39,964 nt of DNA. Source: CAYPHJ01 sp964410485 (GTDB lineage: Bacteria > Desulfobacterota > Binatia > UBA9968). Position 1 is the stretch's first letter. Every line of letters begins with the position of its first letter. A program made the translations under genes and the position numbers. The stretch spans positions 1-39,964 of the forward strand of contig CAYPHJ010000040.1 of the NCBI GenBank assembly GCA_964410485.1, given 5' to 3'. Of this stretch, positions 7,822-16,531 are shown piece by piece. The notes under the pieces are model-generated. The model was given only the letters and a program-made list of their open reading frames with translations, did no database searches and was not told the origin of the DNA.

Positions 7822-8811
7822 ATGAAAAAGCCGGCAGCTTTTCGCGGAGTATTTTGCCTAACCCTGATTGCAGTCATGATGGTGGCCGCGGTTTCGCCCG
7901 TAGAAGCGTTTCACCGTCCGGGCGAGCGGTTTGTTATGGTGGCACATTCCGGGCCCGGTGGAGGCTTCGATATTGAAGCGCGGGCCATAGCCCGGATCAT
8001 GCCCAAATATCTTGGCGAGAATGTCATTGTTATGAATATTCCCGGAGCCGGGGGGCGGATCGGTGCGAACCGAGTATTTCTCGCTAACCCGGACGGGCAC
8101 ACGCTTGGCGTGCTCAATTTCATCGGCTTTGTCCCGTTCCATTTCATGGGGCAACTTCCGTTTGACCTGAGACGGTTCTCTTGGGTCGGACGATACCTGG
8201 CTTCGACGCCTACATTCACTGTGGGCACGAATAGCGCGGTTCGCTCGGTGGAGGACCTCAAGAAAGCCAAAAAGCCCGTGTGGGTGGGAATGACCGGAAG
8301 AACGGCCGGCGGGGCGATGATGACCTTCTTGGCGGCCGAAGCGATGGGTTTCCCGTTCCAGTTCCTGAGCGGATATGCCGGCTCGGCAGAGAGTGTCACG
8401 GCCATTCAGCGGGGCGAGCTCGAAAGTCCCGGCACCCTGTCGATCACCTCAGTTATAGACTGGGTTAAGGATGGTTTGCTCCGGCCGGTCTTTGTTTACG
8501 GCAAAGAACGATTCCCGCTCCTGCCGGATGTCCCGACAACGTCTGAGCTGGGGTACCCCGAGCTGTCGGTGCTGCAAACGCACCGGCTGATCATAGCGCC
8601 GCCCCGCACGCCTCCAGAAATACTCGGTCGTCTGGAGAAGGCCTTGCTCCAGACCTTGAAGGATCCTGAGTTTAAGGCATGGGCGGAAAAAACCGGGCGA
8701 TCCCCGGACTTGTCGCCCCTCGGGAGCAAGGACACGACTGCTCTGGTCGAGGAGCTAATGGACTATGTAGAAAAGCAGATGCCCATACTGAGACGGCATA
8801 TTAAAGACTGA
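7822..8811 (+). CDS. TTT (Bug/TctC-family) substrate-binding protein, orphan
   Basis: A 329-aa periplasmic receptor. The signal peptide covers about residues 1-30 (MKKPAAF start, hydrophobic core, VSPVEAF). The binding lobes carry HSGPGGGFDIEARAIARI, MNIPGAGGRIGANRV, NPDGHTLGV and DVPTTSELGYPEL, all typical of the family. The ATG follows AAAGGAGATG. The gene stands alone, divergent from the lipoprotein/ExeA pair and ending 13 bases before a convergent small gene. No transporter subunits are adjacent. In the first loop this protein has GGGFD where several paralogues have GGGTD, which hints at a different ligand. The ligand cannot be named. Confidence 0.93.
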   Translation: MKKPAAFRGVFCLTLIAVMMVAAVSPVEAFHRPGERFVMVAHSGPGGGFDIEARAIARIMPKYLGENVIVMNIPGAGGRIGANRVFLANPDGHTLGVLNFIGFVPFHFMGQLPFDLRRFSWVGRYLASTPTFTVGTNSAVRSVEDLKKAKKPVWVGMTGRTAGGAMMTFLAAEAMGFPFQFLSGYAGSAESVTAIQRGELESPGTLSITSVIDWVKDGLLRPVFVYGKERFPLLPDVPTTSELGYPELSVLQTHRLIIAPPRTPPEILGRLEKALLQTLKDPEFKAWAEKTGRSPDLSPLGSKDTTALVEELMDYVEKQMPILRRHIKD

Positions 8812-8824
8812 TCGGCCTGGCGCG

Positions 8825-9214
8825 CTATCCGAACTCGATGCGACGGGACGCTGCCAGTGAACGCATTTCGCGCCGAGAGGCGTAGCAGAAAAAGGATCGC
8901 AGCCGCCGTTTGGACATGATCATCGCGAAAAACTCGCGCTCGTCTCGCTCGAGCCAGATTTTGGCCGCGAGCAACAGGTCCGGCATTGGGAGTTTTTCGC
9001 TTGTTTCAAAACACCGCCTGCGAGATCGCAAACCGAGAGCTCCGATCCTTTGCACGCTACAGAAGTACTCATTGGGCCCGCGCACCCGGTAGTTTCGCCC
9101 TAAAGAACCTCGCACGTCGAACCAGCCTTTAGCTTCAAAGTCTTGTCTCTGTCGTGGTGTCAGCAAGCTCTTCAGCAGCGTGGTGGCCTTTGTGTGTGCG
9201 CTTCGGCGCCCCAT
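8825..9214 (-). CDS. Conserved hypothetical protein (129 aa)
   Basis: I do not recognise a characterised family. The protein has a segment reading LLTPRQRQDFEAKGWFDVRGSLGRNYRVRG, a central part with two cysteines (YFCSVQ and RRRCFET), and LPMPDLLLAAKIWLERDEREFF, which looks like a helix that positions an Asp/Glu-rich end. It is strongly basic toward the C-terminus. A GGGGGA site lies about 12 bases before the ATG. It starts seven bases after the stop codon of the 71-aa gene at 9222-9437, so the two form a tight pair. The pair has the size and spacing of a two-gene module, but no toxin or antitoxin family can be seen. Confidence 0.6.
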   Translation of the reverse strand: MGRRSAHTKATTLLKSLLTPRQRQDFEAKGWFDVRGSLGRNYRVRGPNEYFCSVQRIGALGLRSRRRCFETSEKLPMPDLLLAAKIWLERDEREFFAMIMSKRRLRSFFCYASRREMRSLAASRRIEFG

Positions 9215-9221
9215 GTCTTTT

Positions 9222-9437
9222 TTATCCCCCTATCAACCGGGGGACCATGACGATCTCCTTCTGCTCCGGATCGAAGAGATCGAGCCTCGTCCCGCCCTTG
9301 AAGGGGAAAGCGACATACCCCTGTTTGCGGAGGTTTTCGAACTCCGCAGTGGCCCGTTCGATCTCCGCCCGTGCCTTCGGATCCCACTCCACGCTGAAAT
9401 CGCCTTCGCGGTTGAGCACGATCATCTTGTGTCTCAT
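9222..9437 (-). CDS. Conserved hypothetical small protein (71 aa)
   Basis: A small acidic-basic mixed protein with MIVLNREGDFSVEWDP, a helix rich in charged residues (RAEIERATAEFENLRKQG), then YVAFPFKGG, LDLFDPEQKEIVMVPRLIGG. The pattern suggests a two-part beta-helix-beta fold. The start is well supported by AAGGAGGAAAG immediately upstream. It is the first gene of the pair with 8825-9214. Function unknown. Confidence 0.65.
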   Translation of the reverse strand: MRHKMIVLNREGDFSVEWDPKARAEIERATAEFENLRKQGYVAFPFKGGTRLDLFDPEQKEIVMVPRLIGG

Positions 9438-9746
9438 ATCTTTCCTCCTTCCTTTCTGACTTTTTCCTTGGCTGCAAAACTAGCATAAATGTCAAACAAT
9501 AAACCAGAGACCCACCGTGGCTACCTATACCGACTCGAAACCACCTCGGCCAAACTTGAAAAGCGCGGGGGAGGAGCGGGACCGATCATATTAAAAACCG
9601 AGGCATAACGGAATGGCCCGTGGGGGAGCTCCAAAGATGCGGGCGGCTTACCGTCCGGCCCATGACAACCCACAGCCAACCGCGCGCTCTTGACAAAAGG
9701 CCATCGTGAAATAAGCTCGGGCTGACTTTGAATCGAGGAGGGCGCC
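9438..9746. other. Divergent intergenic region
   Basis: About 309 bases lie between the small minus-strand pair and the plus-strand receptor. I see no gene. A perfect TTGACA occurs at 9690-9695 with a poor -10 (TAAGCT at 9712-9717), which may be the promoter for the receptor-coxMSL run. Confidence 0.45.
9690..9717 (+). promoter_or_regulatory. Weak sigma70-like promoter candidate
   Basis: TTGACA (9690-9695) is followed after 16 bases by TAAGCT. This is 30 bases before the start codon of the receptor gene. The -10 match is weak, so the call is tentative. Confidence 0.25.
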
Positions 9747-10826
9747 ATGAGGATAAAAGGTACGTCCAGGGTTTTTCCGTGGTGGCTGGTTGGACTTTGT
9801 TTCCTGTTTGAAGCGATGTTTCAACCCTCACCTGCGGCTGGTGGTGCCGCTGACTATGATCGGTTCACCGATAAGTCAATACGTATAATTGTTCCGTATG
9901 CGCCCGGTGCGGCGTACGATCGCCTCGCGCGAATCGTGGGCAGGCGTATCGGCGGGTATATTCCAGGGAGCCCAAGTGTGCTGGTTCAAAATATGCCTGG
10001 CGGCGGCGGCGCAGTAGCCACCAACTACCTCTACAATGTTGCGCCGAAAGACGGTACAACCATGGCCATCTTGAATCCGTCTCTGGTATTACCGCAGCTG
10101 ACCGGGTTGTCGGGAATAAAATTCGACAAAGCGAAATTCAACTGGCTAGGAAGCCTGCAAAGCGTAAACGTCGCCTGCATGGTACGAAAAGAAGCCGGGC
10201 TAAAGAGTTTCTCGGAGATTTTCGAGCCCCAACGTAAGCCGCTTCACTTCGGGGCAACCGCGCCGGGATCTTCGAATTACATCTGGGCGGCGTTTTTGAA
10301 GGAAATCGGCGCCCGGGTACAAATTGTCTCGGGTTACGCGGGCGCAGCTCCCATTTACAGCGCCATGCAGCAAGGCGAGTTGGATGGGGTATGCTCCACC
10401 TGGGATGCCATGCGAATTACAGCCAGGCCCCTGCACCAGATCGGAACGGAAGGGGCCGGGCGGGCGCTCACAGACGTTATCGTTCAGACCGGGGACAAGG
10501 CGGCGCAAGATTTGCCGGACGTTCCTCTTATTCGGACATTCCTCAAAAGCGAACGCCAGCGGGCCATCGCAGAGGCATTCACCGCGCCCGACGAGGTGAC
10601 GCGCGCGTTTGCTGTGCCACCGGGAGTAGCCGCCGAGCGCGTGCGCATTCTGCGCAAAGCGTTTAGCGACGTCGTAGAGGACCCGCAGTTGAAGGACATG
10701 ACGAAAAAAACAGGTGATGAACTGTCGCCCTCCTCCGGTGAACATGTCGAGCAGGTCATGAAAAGGTTGGTCACTGGCACTTCGAAGGAAGTGATTGTGG
10801 AAATTAGACGGCTGTTCGGCGGTTAG
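9747..10826 (+). CDS. TTT (Bug/TctC-family) substrate-binding protein next to coxMSL
   Basis: A 359-aa receptor, slightly longer than its paralogues. A hydrophobic signal runs over about residues 11-34 (WWLVGLCFLF to PAAGGA). The first lobe has VPYAPGAAYDRLARIVGRRI, so the usual GGG before the Asp is replaced by GAAYD. This is followed by NMPGGGGAVATNYLY, APKDGTTMAIL and DVPLIRTFL. An AGGAGGG site precedes the ATG. The gene lies 93 bases before coxM on the same strand, so it may deliver the compound that CoxMSL oxidises. That link is inferred from position only. Confidence 0.9.
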   Translation: MRIKGTSRVFPWWLVGLCFLFEAMFQPSPAAGGAADYDRFTDKSIRIIVPYAPGAAYDRLARIVGRRIGGYIPGSPSVLVQNMPGGGGAVATNYLYNVAPKDGTTMAILNPSLVLPQLTGLSGIKFDKAKFNWLGSLQSVNVACMVRKEAGLKSFSEIFEPQRKPLHFGATAPGSSNYIWAAFLKEIGARVQIVSGYAGAAPIYSAMQQGELDGVCSTWDAMRITARPLHQIGTEGAGRALTDVIVQTGDKAAQDLPDVPLIRTFLKSERQRAIAEAFTAPDEVTRAFAVPPGVAAERVRILRKAFSDVVEDPQLKDMTKKTGDELSPSSGEHVEQVMKRLVTGTSKEVIVEIRRLFGG

Positions 10827-10919
10827 TCCGGATTGCCCAGGGACCCGTGTTCGCCGTTGGCGCGTCCCTTCGCTCAATTTGTTTGATATGTGTGGTCGCA
10901 TTTGATAGCGGTTCGATCG

Positions 10920-11801
10920 ATGAAACCGGCTCCATTTGCCTACTTTGCGCCCATGAACGTCGTCGGGGTGCTCGAACTGCTCGACCAGCATGGCGACGAA
11001 GCAAAGGTATTGGCCGGCGGCCAGAGTCTGATGCCGCTTTTAAATCTGCGCCTCGCTCGCCCCGGCGTCCTCATCGATATCAACCGCATCGGCAGCCTCG
11101 CGTCTTTTCGAGTCGGAGCTGACGGCGGGCTCGTTATAGGAGCCCTCGCGCGGCAGCGAGCAGTCGAGCGATCGACAGAAGTTTCCGCACGCTGCCCGCT
11201 CTTGAGAGAAGCGACTACGCTTATCGGTCATTTTCAGATACGCAACCGCGGCACGCTCGGAGGCAGTCTCGTTCACGCAGACCCCGCCGCGGAGCTACCG
11301 GCCGTCGCGCTCGCCCTCGAAGCTAAGTTCATTGTGCGCAATACGAAAACCGAACGGGCCATTCAGGCCGAAGATTTCTTTGTCGGGTACATGACAACAG
11401 CCATCGAGCCCAACGAACTACTCACCGAAATTCAACTACCCGCGCCGCGGCCGCGCACGGGTTGGGGCATCGAGGAAATTGCCCGGCGCCGGGGAGACTT
11501 CGCCATGATCGGTGCCACCGCGATGCTGGAATTCGATGAGAAGGAGACCTGTCGGGATGCGCGCATCGCCATCTTTGGCGCCGCCGAGAAGCCGCTCCGA
11601 ACGGCGCGAGCCGAGCACTGCCTTAATGGAAACAGACTGAACGAGGACGCACTTAACGAAGCGGCCGATATAGCCGCCGCCGATGTTGATGCGATTTCCG
11701 ATGTGCATGCTTCCGCGGAATACCGTAAGGAGCTTGCCGCAGTGCTGACGCGGCGAGCCCTCGAGAAGGCGGTCGGGCGAGCCAGGCAAGTGAAGCCATG
11801 A
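10920..11801 (+). CDS. Molybdenum hydroxylase FAD-binding medium subunit (CoxM-type)
   Basis: A 293-aa FAD subunit of the xanthine dehydrogenase / CO dehydrogenase family. The FAD motif AGGQSLMPLLNLRL is at residues 32-45 and the second flavin motif LGGSLVHADPAAE near 114-125. The ATG at 10920 gives the usual N-terminus MKPAPFAYFAP; further upstream the frame has no family-like sequence. Electrons would pass from the Mo centre (CoxL) through the 2Fe-2S subunit (CoxS) to this FAD. The stop overlaps the next start in an ATGA, indicating translational coupling to coxS. Confidence 0.95.
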   Translation: MKPAPFAYFAPMNVVGVLELLDQHGDEAKVLAGGQSLMPLLNLRLARPGVLIDINRIGSLASFRVGADGGLVIGALARQRAVERSTEVSARCPLLREATTLIGHFQIRNRGTLGGSLVHADPAAELPAVALALEAKFIVRNTKTERAIQAEDFFVGYMTTAIEPNELLTEIQLPAPRPRTGWGIEEIARRRGDFAMIGATAMLEFDEKETCRDARIAIFGAAEKPLRTARAEHCLNGNRLNEDALNEAADIAAADVDAISDVHASAEYRKELAAVLTRRALEKAVGRARQVKP

Positions 11802-12292
11802 CGGCAAGACAAGCAATCACAATGAAAGTCAACGGGAAAAGCTATGAAAGCGCCGTCGAGCCGCGGATGACGCTTGCGGATTTTTTGCGCGGAGAGCTGG
11901 ACCTCACGGGAACCCACCTCGGCTGTGAGCATGGTGTTTGCGGTGCCTGTACGGTTCTGATGAACGGCGAGGCGCTGCGTTCTTGCTTGCTCCTTGCCGT
12001 GCAGGCGGATGGAGCGGAAATCATGACGGTAGAGGGACTCGCCTCGGGAAGCGATCTCCATCCGCTGCAAGAGGCGTTTCAGGACCGCCATGCGCTTCAG
12101 TGCGGTTTTTGCACGCCCGGATTTCTCATGACAGCGTACGCTTTTCTACGGGAAACGCCTGGGCCGTCGGAGGCCGAGGCGCGTGAGGCCATCTCCGGCA
12201 ACATCTGCCGCTGCACCGGCTACCAGCCGATCGTGCAGGCGATTTTGCAAGCAGCCGAAAAGATGGCCGGTAGTCGAAAGAAACCGCGCTAG
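11798..12292 (+). CDS. Molybdenum hydroxylase 2Fe-2S small subunit (CoxS-type)
   Basis: A 164-aa iron-sulfur subunit. The plant-ferredoxin-like cluster ligands are C43, C48, C51 and C63 (GCEHGVCGACTVL, RSC). The second, all-helical cluster domain has C102, C105, C137 and C139 (QCGFCTPG, NICRCTGY). The first ATG overlaps the coxM stop; an alternative ATG lies at 11822 (MKVNGKSYE), which is where many homologues start. The subunit passes electrons between the molybdenum cofactor and FAD subunits. Confidence 0.96.
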   Translation: MTARQAITMKVNGKSYESAVEPRMTLADFLRGELDLTGTHLGCEHGVCGACTVLMNGEALRSCLLLAVQADGAEIMTVEGLASGSDLHPLQEAFQDRHALQCGFCTPGFLMTAYAFLRETPGPSEAEAREAISGNICRCTGYQPIVQAILQAAEKMAGSRKKPR

Positions 12293-12338
12293 GCGGCAGA
12301 ACTAAATGCAGAGTGTCTCGCGCAAAGCCGTAAAGCAG

Positions 12339-12358
12339 CCCTGAGCGAGGTCGAAGGG
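12339..12358. repeat. CCCTGAG...CGAAGGG dispersed palindrome
   Basis: A 20-bp imperfect palindrome located between coxS and coxL. Its reverse complement differs by one base from the element at 39942-39961. Words of this type (CCCTTCGA...CTCAGGG) are common dispersed intergenic repeats in many environmental bacterial genomes. Confidence 0.7.
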
Positions 12359-12467
12359 AGCGCCACACAGGCGCCAAACTAAAGATAGGATATTCTTTGC
12401 GGCTTGGCGCTCTTGGCACGATGACAATGAATTGCGAGCGGTACGAAGGACACGAAGTTTTTCCCTG

Positions 12468-12495
12468 AGCTTCGAACTTCGAACCTCGAACTTCG
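12468..12495. repeat. 7-bp word tandem repeat (AACTTCG)
   Basis: Four consecutive 7-bp words AGCTTCG, AACTTCG, AACCTCG, AACTTCG lie just upstream of coxL. They belong to the family of short-word intergenic repeats seen throughout this window. Confidence 0.85.
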
Positions 12496-12520
12496 GACGG
12501 GCTAGCAGCACGGAGCCAAC

Positions 12521-14839
12521 ATGGCGAAGAGCTATATCGGCGCTTCTATAAAACGGCGCGAGGACATCCGCTTTATCACCGGCACGGCGACCTATGCCGA
12601 TGATATAAAGCTGCCTGGAATGTTGCATGCGGCGGTCTTGCGAAGCCCGCGGGCTCATGCGCGTATCCGTGCCATAGACACAAGCAAAGCAGCGGCTCTT
12701 CCAGGAGTCGCCTGGGTTTTTACGTTGAAGGATGTGGGCGAGATGGCCGTGTCCGTGCCGATGCGCATGTACAAGCTGCCCGGGTTGGAGCACTACGTCC
12801 AACCGCTTCTCGCGCGAGACAAGGTTCATTACATGGGGGAGCCGATCGCGGTGGCAGTCGCAGAAAGCCGCTACCTTGCGGAGGACGCGCTCGATGCAAT
12901 CGAAGTGGATTACGAAGATTTACCCGAGGTGCTCGATCTGCACGCTGCGATGCGCGATGAAGTTCTCGTTCATGAGGAGACCGGGACGAACCTGGCGGCC
13001 GTGCACGAAATCTCCATCGGCGAGGTGAGCAGGCTGTTCGAAACCGCCGAGTACACGCGCCGCGAGCACTTCCGCGTCCATCGTCATACGGGCAATCCGA
13101 TGGAGACCCGAGGATTGGTCGCGGACTTCGATGTGGGAAAAAGGGAGCTGACGGTCTACGGGATGACGAAGCTGCTCCACTACAACCGCCAGGTCATTGC
13201 TTCCTTTCTCAGGCTTCCGGAGCACAACTTGCACTTTATTGAAAACGACGTCGGTGGCGGCTTCGGCATCCGTGGGGAGCTATATCCCGAAGACTTTTTG
13301 GTTCCGTTTGCTTCGATGCGGCTGAGACGGCCCGTGAAGTGGATCGAGGACCGGCGCGAGCATCTCATGGCAGCCAATCACTCACGGGAAGTCCAGTGCG
13401 AGCTGGAAATCGCAGCAAATCGAGATGGAACCCTACTCGCGCTCAGGGCGAAAATCTACGGCAACATGGGGGCCTATGTGCGCACCCATGGAGGATTGGT
13501 GCCATGCTCGACGGCGGCTCTTCTGACGGGACCGTACCGAATTCCAGGTTACGAGTGCAAAGTCTACTGCGTGATGACGAACAAGACCGGAATGGGAACG
13601 TACCGTGCCCCCGGTCGTTATGAGTCTTGTTTTTTTCGCGAGCGCCTGCTCGACATGGTGGCAGCGGACCTGAACATCGATCCCGTGGAGCTGAGGCGTA
13701 AAAATCTCGTTGCACCCGAGGAGATGCCGTACGAGATCGGGATCACCCGCCCTGGGGCGAACGCAACCGTGCTCGACAGCGGAAATTATCCCAGCGCTTT
13801 GAACCATGCACTCGAGCAGTTCGACTATGATCGACTGGTGGCCTTACAAGGACAGCTCGAGAACGGCCGCTACCATGGGATCGGGCTGGCGTACTTCGTC
13901 AAGAACACCGGAGGATTGGAGCCGTATGAAGGCGCGCGCATCGTTGTCGGCGATGGCCCTAGCGTGGCGGTCTACTTGAGCATCAACGTGCTGGGGCAGG
14001 GGCACGAGACCGCTATGGCGCAAATTTGCGCCGATACGCTCGGCGTGCCGATGGAATGGATCGCGGTTTTTCACGGCAACACCGATCTCGTTCCCTTCGG
14101 TTGGGGTACTTTTGCAAGCCGGGGAACCGTGATGTGCGGCAACGCGGTGTATTTGGCCGCGCAAAAGCTCAAGCAAAAGCTCCTGACAATCGCTGCGGAA
14201 CAGCTCGGTACGGAAGCGTCGGAGTTGGAGCTGCAGGCGGGGACGATTTACCGCAAACAGAGCGGATCTCAAGCGATGGTTCTGAAGGACCTCGTCGCTT
14301 TCGTGCGTGAATCGGTGAGACAGAACCCAGGACAGCCCGAGGTAGAAGAGACCGCGTACTTCAATTCCAATAAGCTGACCCACAGTTATGGAATTCATCT
14401 TGCCCACGTAACGGTGGAACCGGACACCGGTATTATAGAGATTTTGCGGTATATGGTAGTGGAGGACGTTGGCCGCTGCATCAATCCGCTGCTCGTCCAC
14501 GGCCAAGCTGTTGGCGCTGCTGCCCAGGGAATCGGTGGGACCTTCCTGGAGGAGCTTGTTTACGGCGAGAATGGGCAGCTGCTGACGACGACGTTCCGGG
14601 ATTATCTCTTGCCATCGAGCACGGATGTGCCGCCCATTGAAACGGTGGTGCTCGAGGAAGCTCCTTCGCCGCTCAATCCTCTAGGCGTCAAAGGCGCAGG
14701 AGAAGGGGGCATCGTAGGAACGGGCGCGGTGCTGGCGAATGCTGTAAGCCATGCGCTCAGAGCGCTTGGTATCCAGATAAGGGAACTGCCGCTCGGTCCG
14801 GATAGAATCAGACAGTTGATCAGGAACAGCAAACAGTAG
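12521..14839 (+). CDS. Molybdenum hydroxylase large subunit (CoxL/XDH-type)
   Basis: A 772-aa molybdopterin-cytosine-dinucleotide type catalytic subunit of normal length. It begins GASIKRREDIRFITGTATYADDIKLPGMLHA, has the GGGFGIRGELYPED segment, and ends with the catalytic glutamate in VKGAGEGG (E728). The active-site loop reads GTYRAPGRYES and lacks the Cys-containing AYRCSFR loop of form I CO dehydrogenase, so this is more likely an aldehyde or N-heterocycle hydroxylase. The ATG follows CGGAGCC. A 228-base spacer with two repeat elements separates it from coxS, which is unusual for a coxMSL run. No Mo-cofactor insertion gene (CoxD/F/XdhC type) is in the window. Confidence 0.95.
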   Translation: MAKSYIGASIKRREDIRFITGTATYADDIKLPGMLHAAVLRSPRAHARIRAIDTSKAAALPGVAWVFTLKDVGEMAVSVPMRMYKLPGLEHYVQPLLARDKVHYMGEPIAVAVAESRYLAEDALDAIEVDYEDLPEVLDLHAAMRDEVLVHEETGTNLAAVHEISIGEVSRLFETAEYTRREHFRVHRHTGNPMETRGLVADFDVGKRELTVYGMTKLLHYNRQVIASFLRLPEHNLHFIENDVGGGFGIRGELYPEDFLVPFASMRLRRPVKWIEDRREHLMAANHSREVQCELEIAANRDGTLLALRAKIYGNMGAYVRTHGGLVPCSTAALLTGPYRIPGYECKVYCVMTNKTGMGTYRAPGRYESCFFRERLLDMVAADLNIDPVELRRKNLVAPEEMPYEIGITRPGANATVLDSGNYPSALNHALEQFDYDRLVALQGQLENGRYHGIGLAYFVKNTGGLEPYEGARIVVGDGPSVAVYLSINVLGQGHETAMAQICADTLGVPMEWIAVFHGNTDLVPFGWGTFASRGTVMCGNAVYLAAQKLKQKLLTIAAEQLGTEASELELQAGTIYRKQSGSQAMVLKDLVAFVRESVRQNPGQPEVEETAYFNSNKLTHSYGIHLAHVTVEPDTGIIEILRYMVVEDVGRCINPLLVHGQAVGAAAQGIGGTFLEELVYGENGQLLTTTFRDYLLPSSTDVPPIETVVLEEAPSPLNPLGVKGAGEGGIVGTGAVLANAVSHALRALGIQIRELPLGPDRIRQLIRNSKQ

Positions 14840-14916
14840 CTGGAAGATAGAGCAGAGTTGAATGGTTAGCCAGGCAAGGTCGTGTGATCGGATGAGTGAC
14901 ACGCGTCATTCTACTC

Positions 14917-16431
14917 TCAACTAGCCTCTCTCCACTTTCTCGTCCCACGCGCGAGCGGACCGGCAAGCGGGCCCAATATCACTAGAAAAATGATCAATGT
15001 CAAAACGAGGCTGATGGGCCTTGTCACGAACGGAAGCAGGCTTCCGTCAGACAAGAGGAGCGCCCGGCGGAAGTTGTCCTCAATAATGTGCCCAAGAATG
15101 ATCCCCAGAACTATTGGCGCCGGATGGATATCGACCTTTCTCAGGAGGTAGCCGAGAACCCCGGTTGCAAGAGCGACCCCGATGTCAAAAAAGCTGTTTT
15201 GGGACAAATATGCCCCCGTAAAGCAGAGACCCAAGATGACCGGCATCACAATGGGTTGCGGAAAGCTCAAGAGGCGCGCAAATACAGGGGCCAGTAGCAG
15301 GGCCTGCAACACCATAAAGATCAGCGCGACAAGCAGACCCAGAAATATGGCCGAGACAAAGTCCGGATTTTCCAAGAACAACCTCGGCCCCGGTAAAAGC
15401 CCGTGGACCATTACTGCGCCAAGGAGGACTGCCGTCATCGAGTCGCCCGGTATGCCAAACGTCAACGTCGGGATCAACGCCCCACCAACGCTAGCGTTGT
15501 CGGCGGTTTCCGCGGCAATAACTCCTTCGGGTGTGCCCGTGCCGAGCAAATGTCTTTCACGCGATAGCCGTTTCGTTATGGCATAGCTTGTGATATTGGC
15601 AACGCCTCCCCCAGGTCCTGGAATAGCGCCAATGATCGTGCCAAGCAAAGCTGAGCGTATGAGCGTGGTCCAATGGCGCGCCACGTCACGCAACACCGGC
15701 CCAAACGCGCCCTTGATATTTTGCAGAACGGTTAGTTTCAGTCCCGATTCGATCTGACTGAAGACTTCCGCGACGCCGAAAAAACCTATCAACAGAACGA
15801 CCAGATCAAAGCCACCCAGAAGCTCGGTTGTGGTGCCAACAAACCGCGGGTAAGCAGTTATCACGTCCTGTCCTACCGTGGCAATCAAAAGACCAATTGC
15901 GCCTCCCGCCAGACCCTTGTATAAAGCGCCGCCGGCGACATACGCGATTAGTGTGAGGCCCAGAATTCCGAGCAAAGCAAATTCCCACGAACCGAACTCC
16001 CGGGCAAAGCGCGCTATCGAGGGAGTAAACAACATCAGGATAAACACCCCGATGATACCTCCCGCGAACGATGACACCGCAGCCAGGCCCATGGCGCGCT
16101 TTGCCTCGCCGCGCTGGGCCATGGGGTAGCCGTCGAAGCAAGTGGCTACAGCTGAAGGCGTCCCCGGGATGTTCGCCAAAATTGCCGAGATCGCGCCGCC
16201 GTAAGCTGCCGCCATATACATAGCGACGAGAAAAACGATTGCGTGCCCCGCCGTTAGACCGAACGTGAGAGGCATAAAGATGGCAAGCGTCATCGTCGAT
16301 GTCATCCCTGGAAGGCAGCCAAAGGTGATGCCGATAAACGTGCCCAAAAATATCAACAGCATGGCACGGCCGCTAAAGACAATGGGGAGTCCGGAGCGGT
16401 AAAGCTCTAGCAAATCGGCCAGCCATTCCAT
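14917..16431 (-). CDS. tctA: TTT large membrane subunit TctA
   Basis: A 504-aa multispanning membrane protein, the expected length for TctA. Family signatures include IGITFGCLPGMTSTMTLAI near the N-terminus, IGAIPGPGGGVANITSYAI in the middle, and ALIPTLTFGIPGDSMTAVLLGA. About ten to twelve hydrophobic segments are visible. It forms the translocation channel with TctB and uses the ion gradient to import the ligand delivered by a Bug receptor. A GGGAG site precedes the ATG. It is the last gene of a minus-strand tctC-tctB-tctA run and converges on coxL, 77 bases away. Confidence 0.96.
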   Translation of the reverse strand: MEWLADLLELYRSGLPIVFSGRAMLLIFLGTFIGITFGCLPGMTSTMTLAIFMPLTFGLTAGHAIVFLVAMYMAAAYGGAISAILANIPGTPSAVATCFDGYPMAQRGEAKRAMGLAAVSSFAGGIIGVFILMLFTPSIARFAREFGSWEFALLGILGLTLIAYVAGGALYKGLAGGAIGLLIATVGQDVITAYPRFVGTTTELLGGFDLVVLLIGFFGVAEVFSQIESGLKLTVLQNIKGAFGPVLRDVARHWTTLIRSALLGTIIGAIPGPGGGVANITSYAITKRLSRERHLLGTGTPEGVIAAETADNASVGGALIPTLTFGIPGDSMTAVLLGAVMVHGLLPGPRLFLENPDFVSAIFLGLLVALIFMVLQALLLAPVFARLLSFPQPIVMPVILGLCFTGAYLSQNSFFDIGVALATGVLGYLLRKVDIHPAPIVLGIILGHIIEDNFRRALLLSDGSLLPFVTRPISLVLTLIIFLVILGPLAGPLARGTRKWREAS

Positions 16432-16531
16432 TTGTAGCTCCCTACGAAGTCAGTCACTCGGGAATTCCGACGAGTATGGATTGATGGTGATTCACCACAA
16501 TCGGCAAGCCCTTCCCGTCGCATCGTTCAGC

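Noticed and set aside
8825..9437. Toxin-antitoxin pair
   Set aside because: Size and spacing fit, but neither protein shows a known toxin or antitoxin motif, so I kept it as unknown.
12521..14839. Form I carbon monoxide dehydrogenase
   Set aside because: The active-site loop reads GTYRAPGRYES and lacks the AYRCSFR-type Cys signature.
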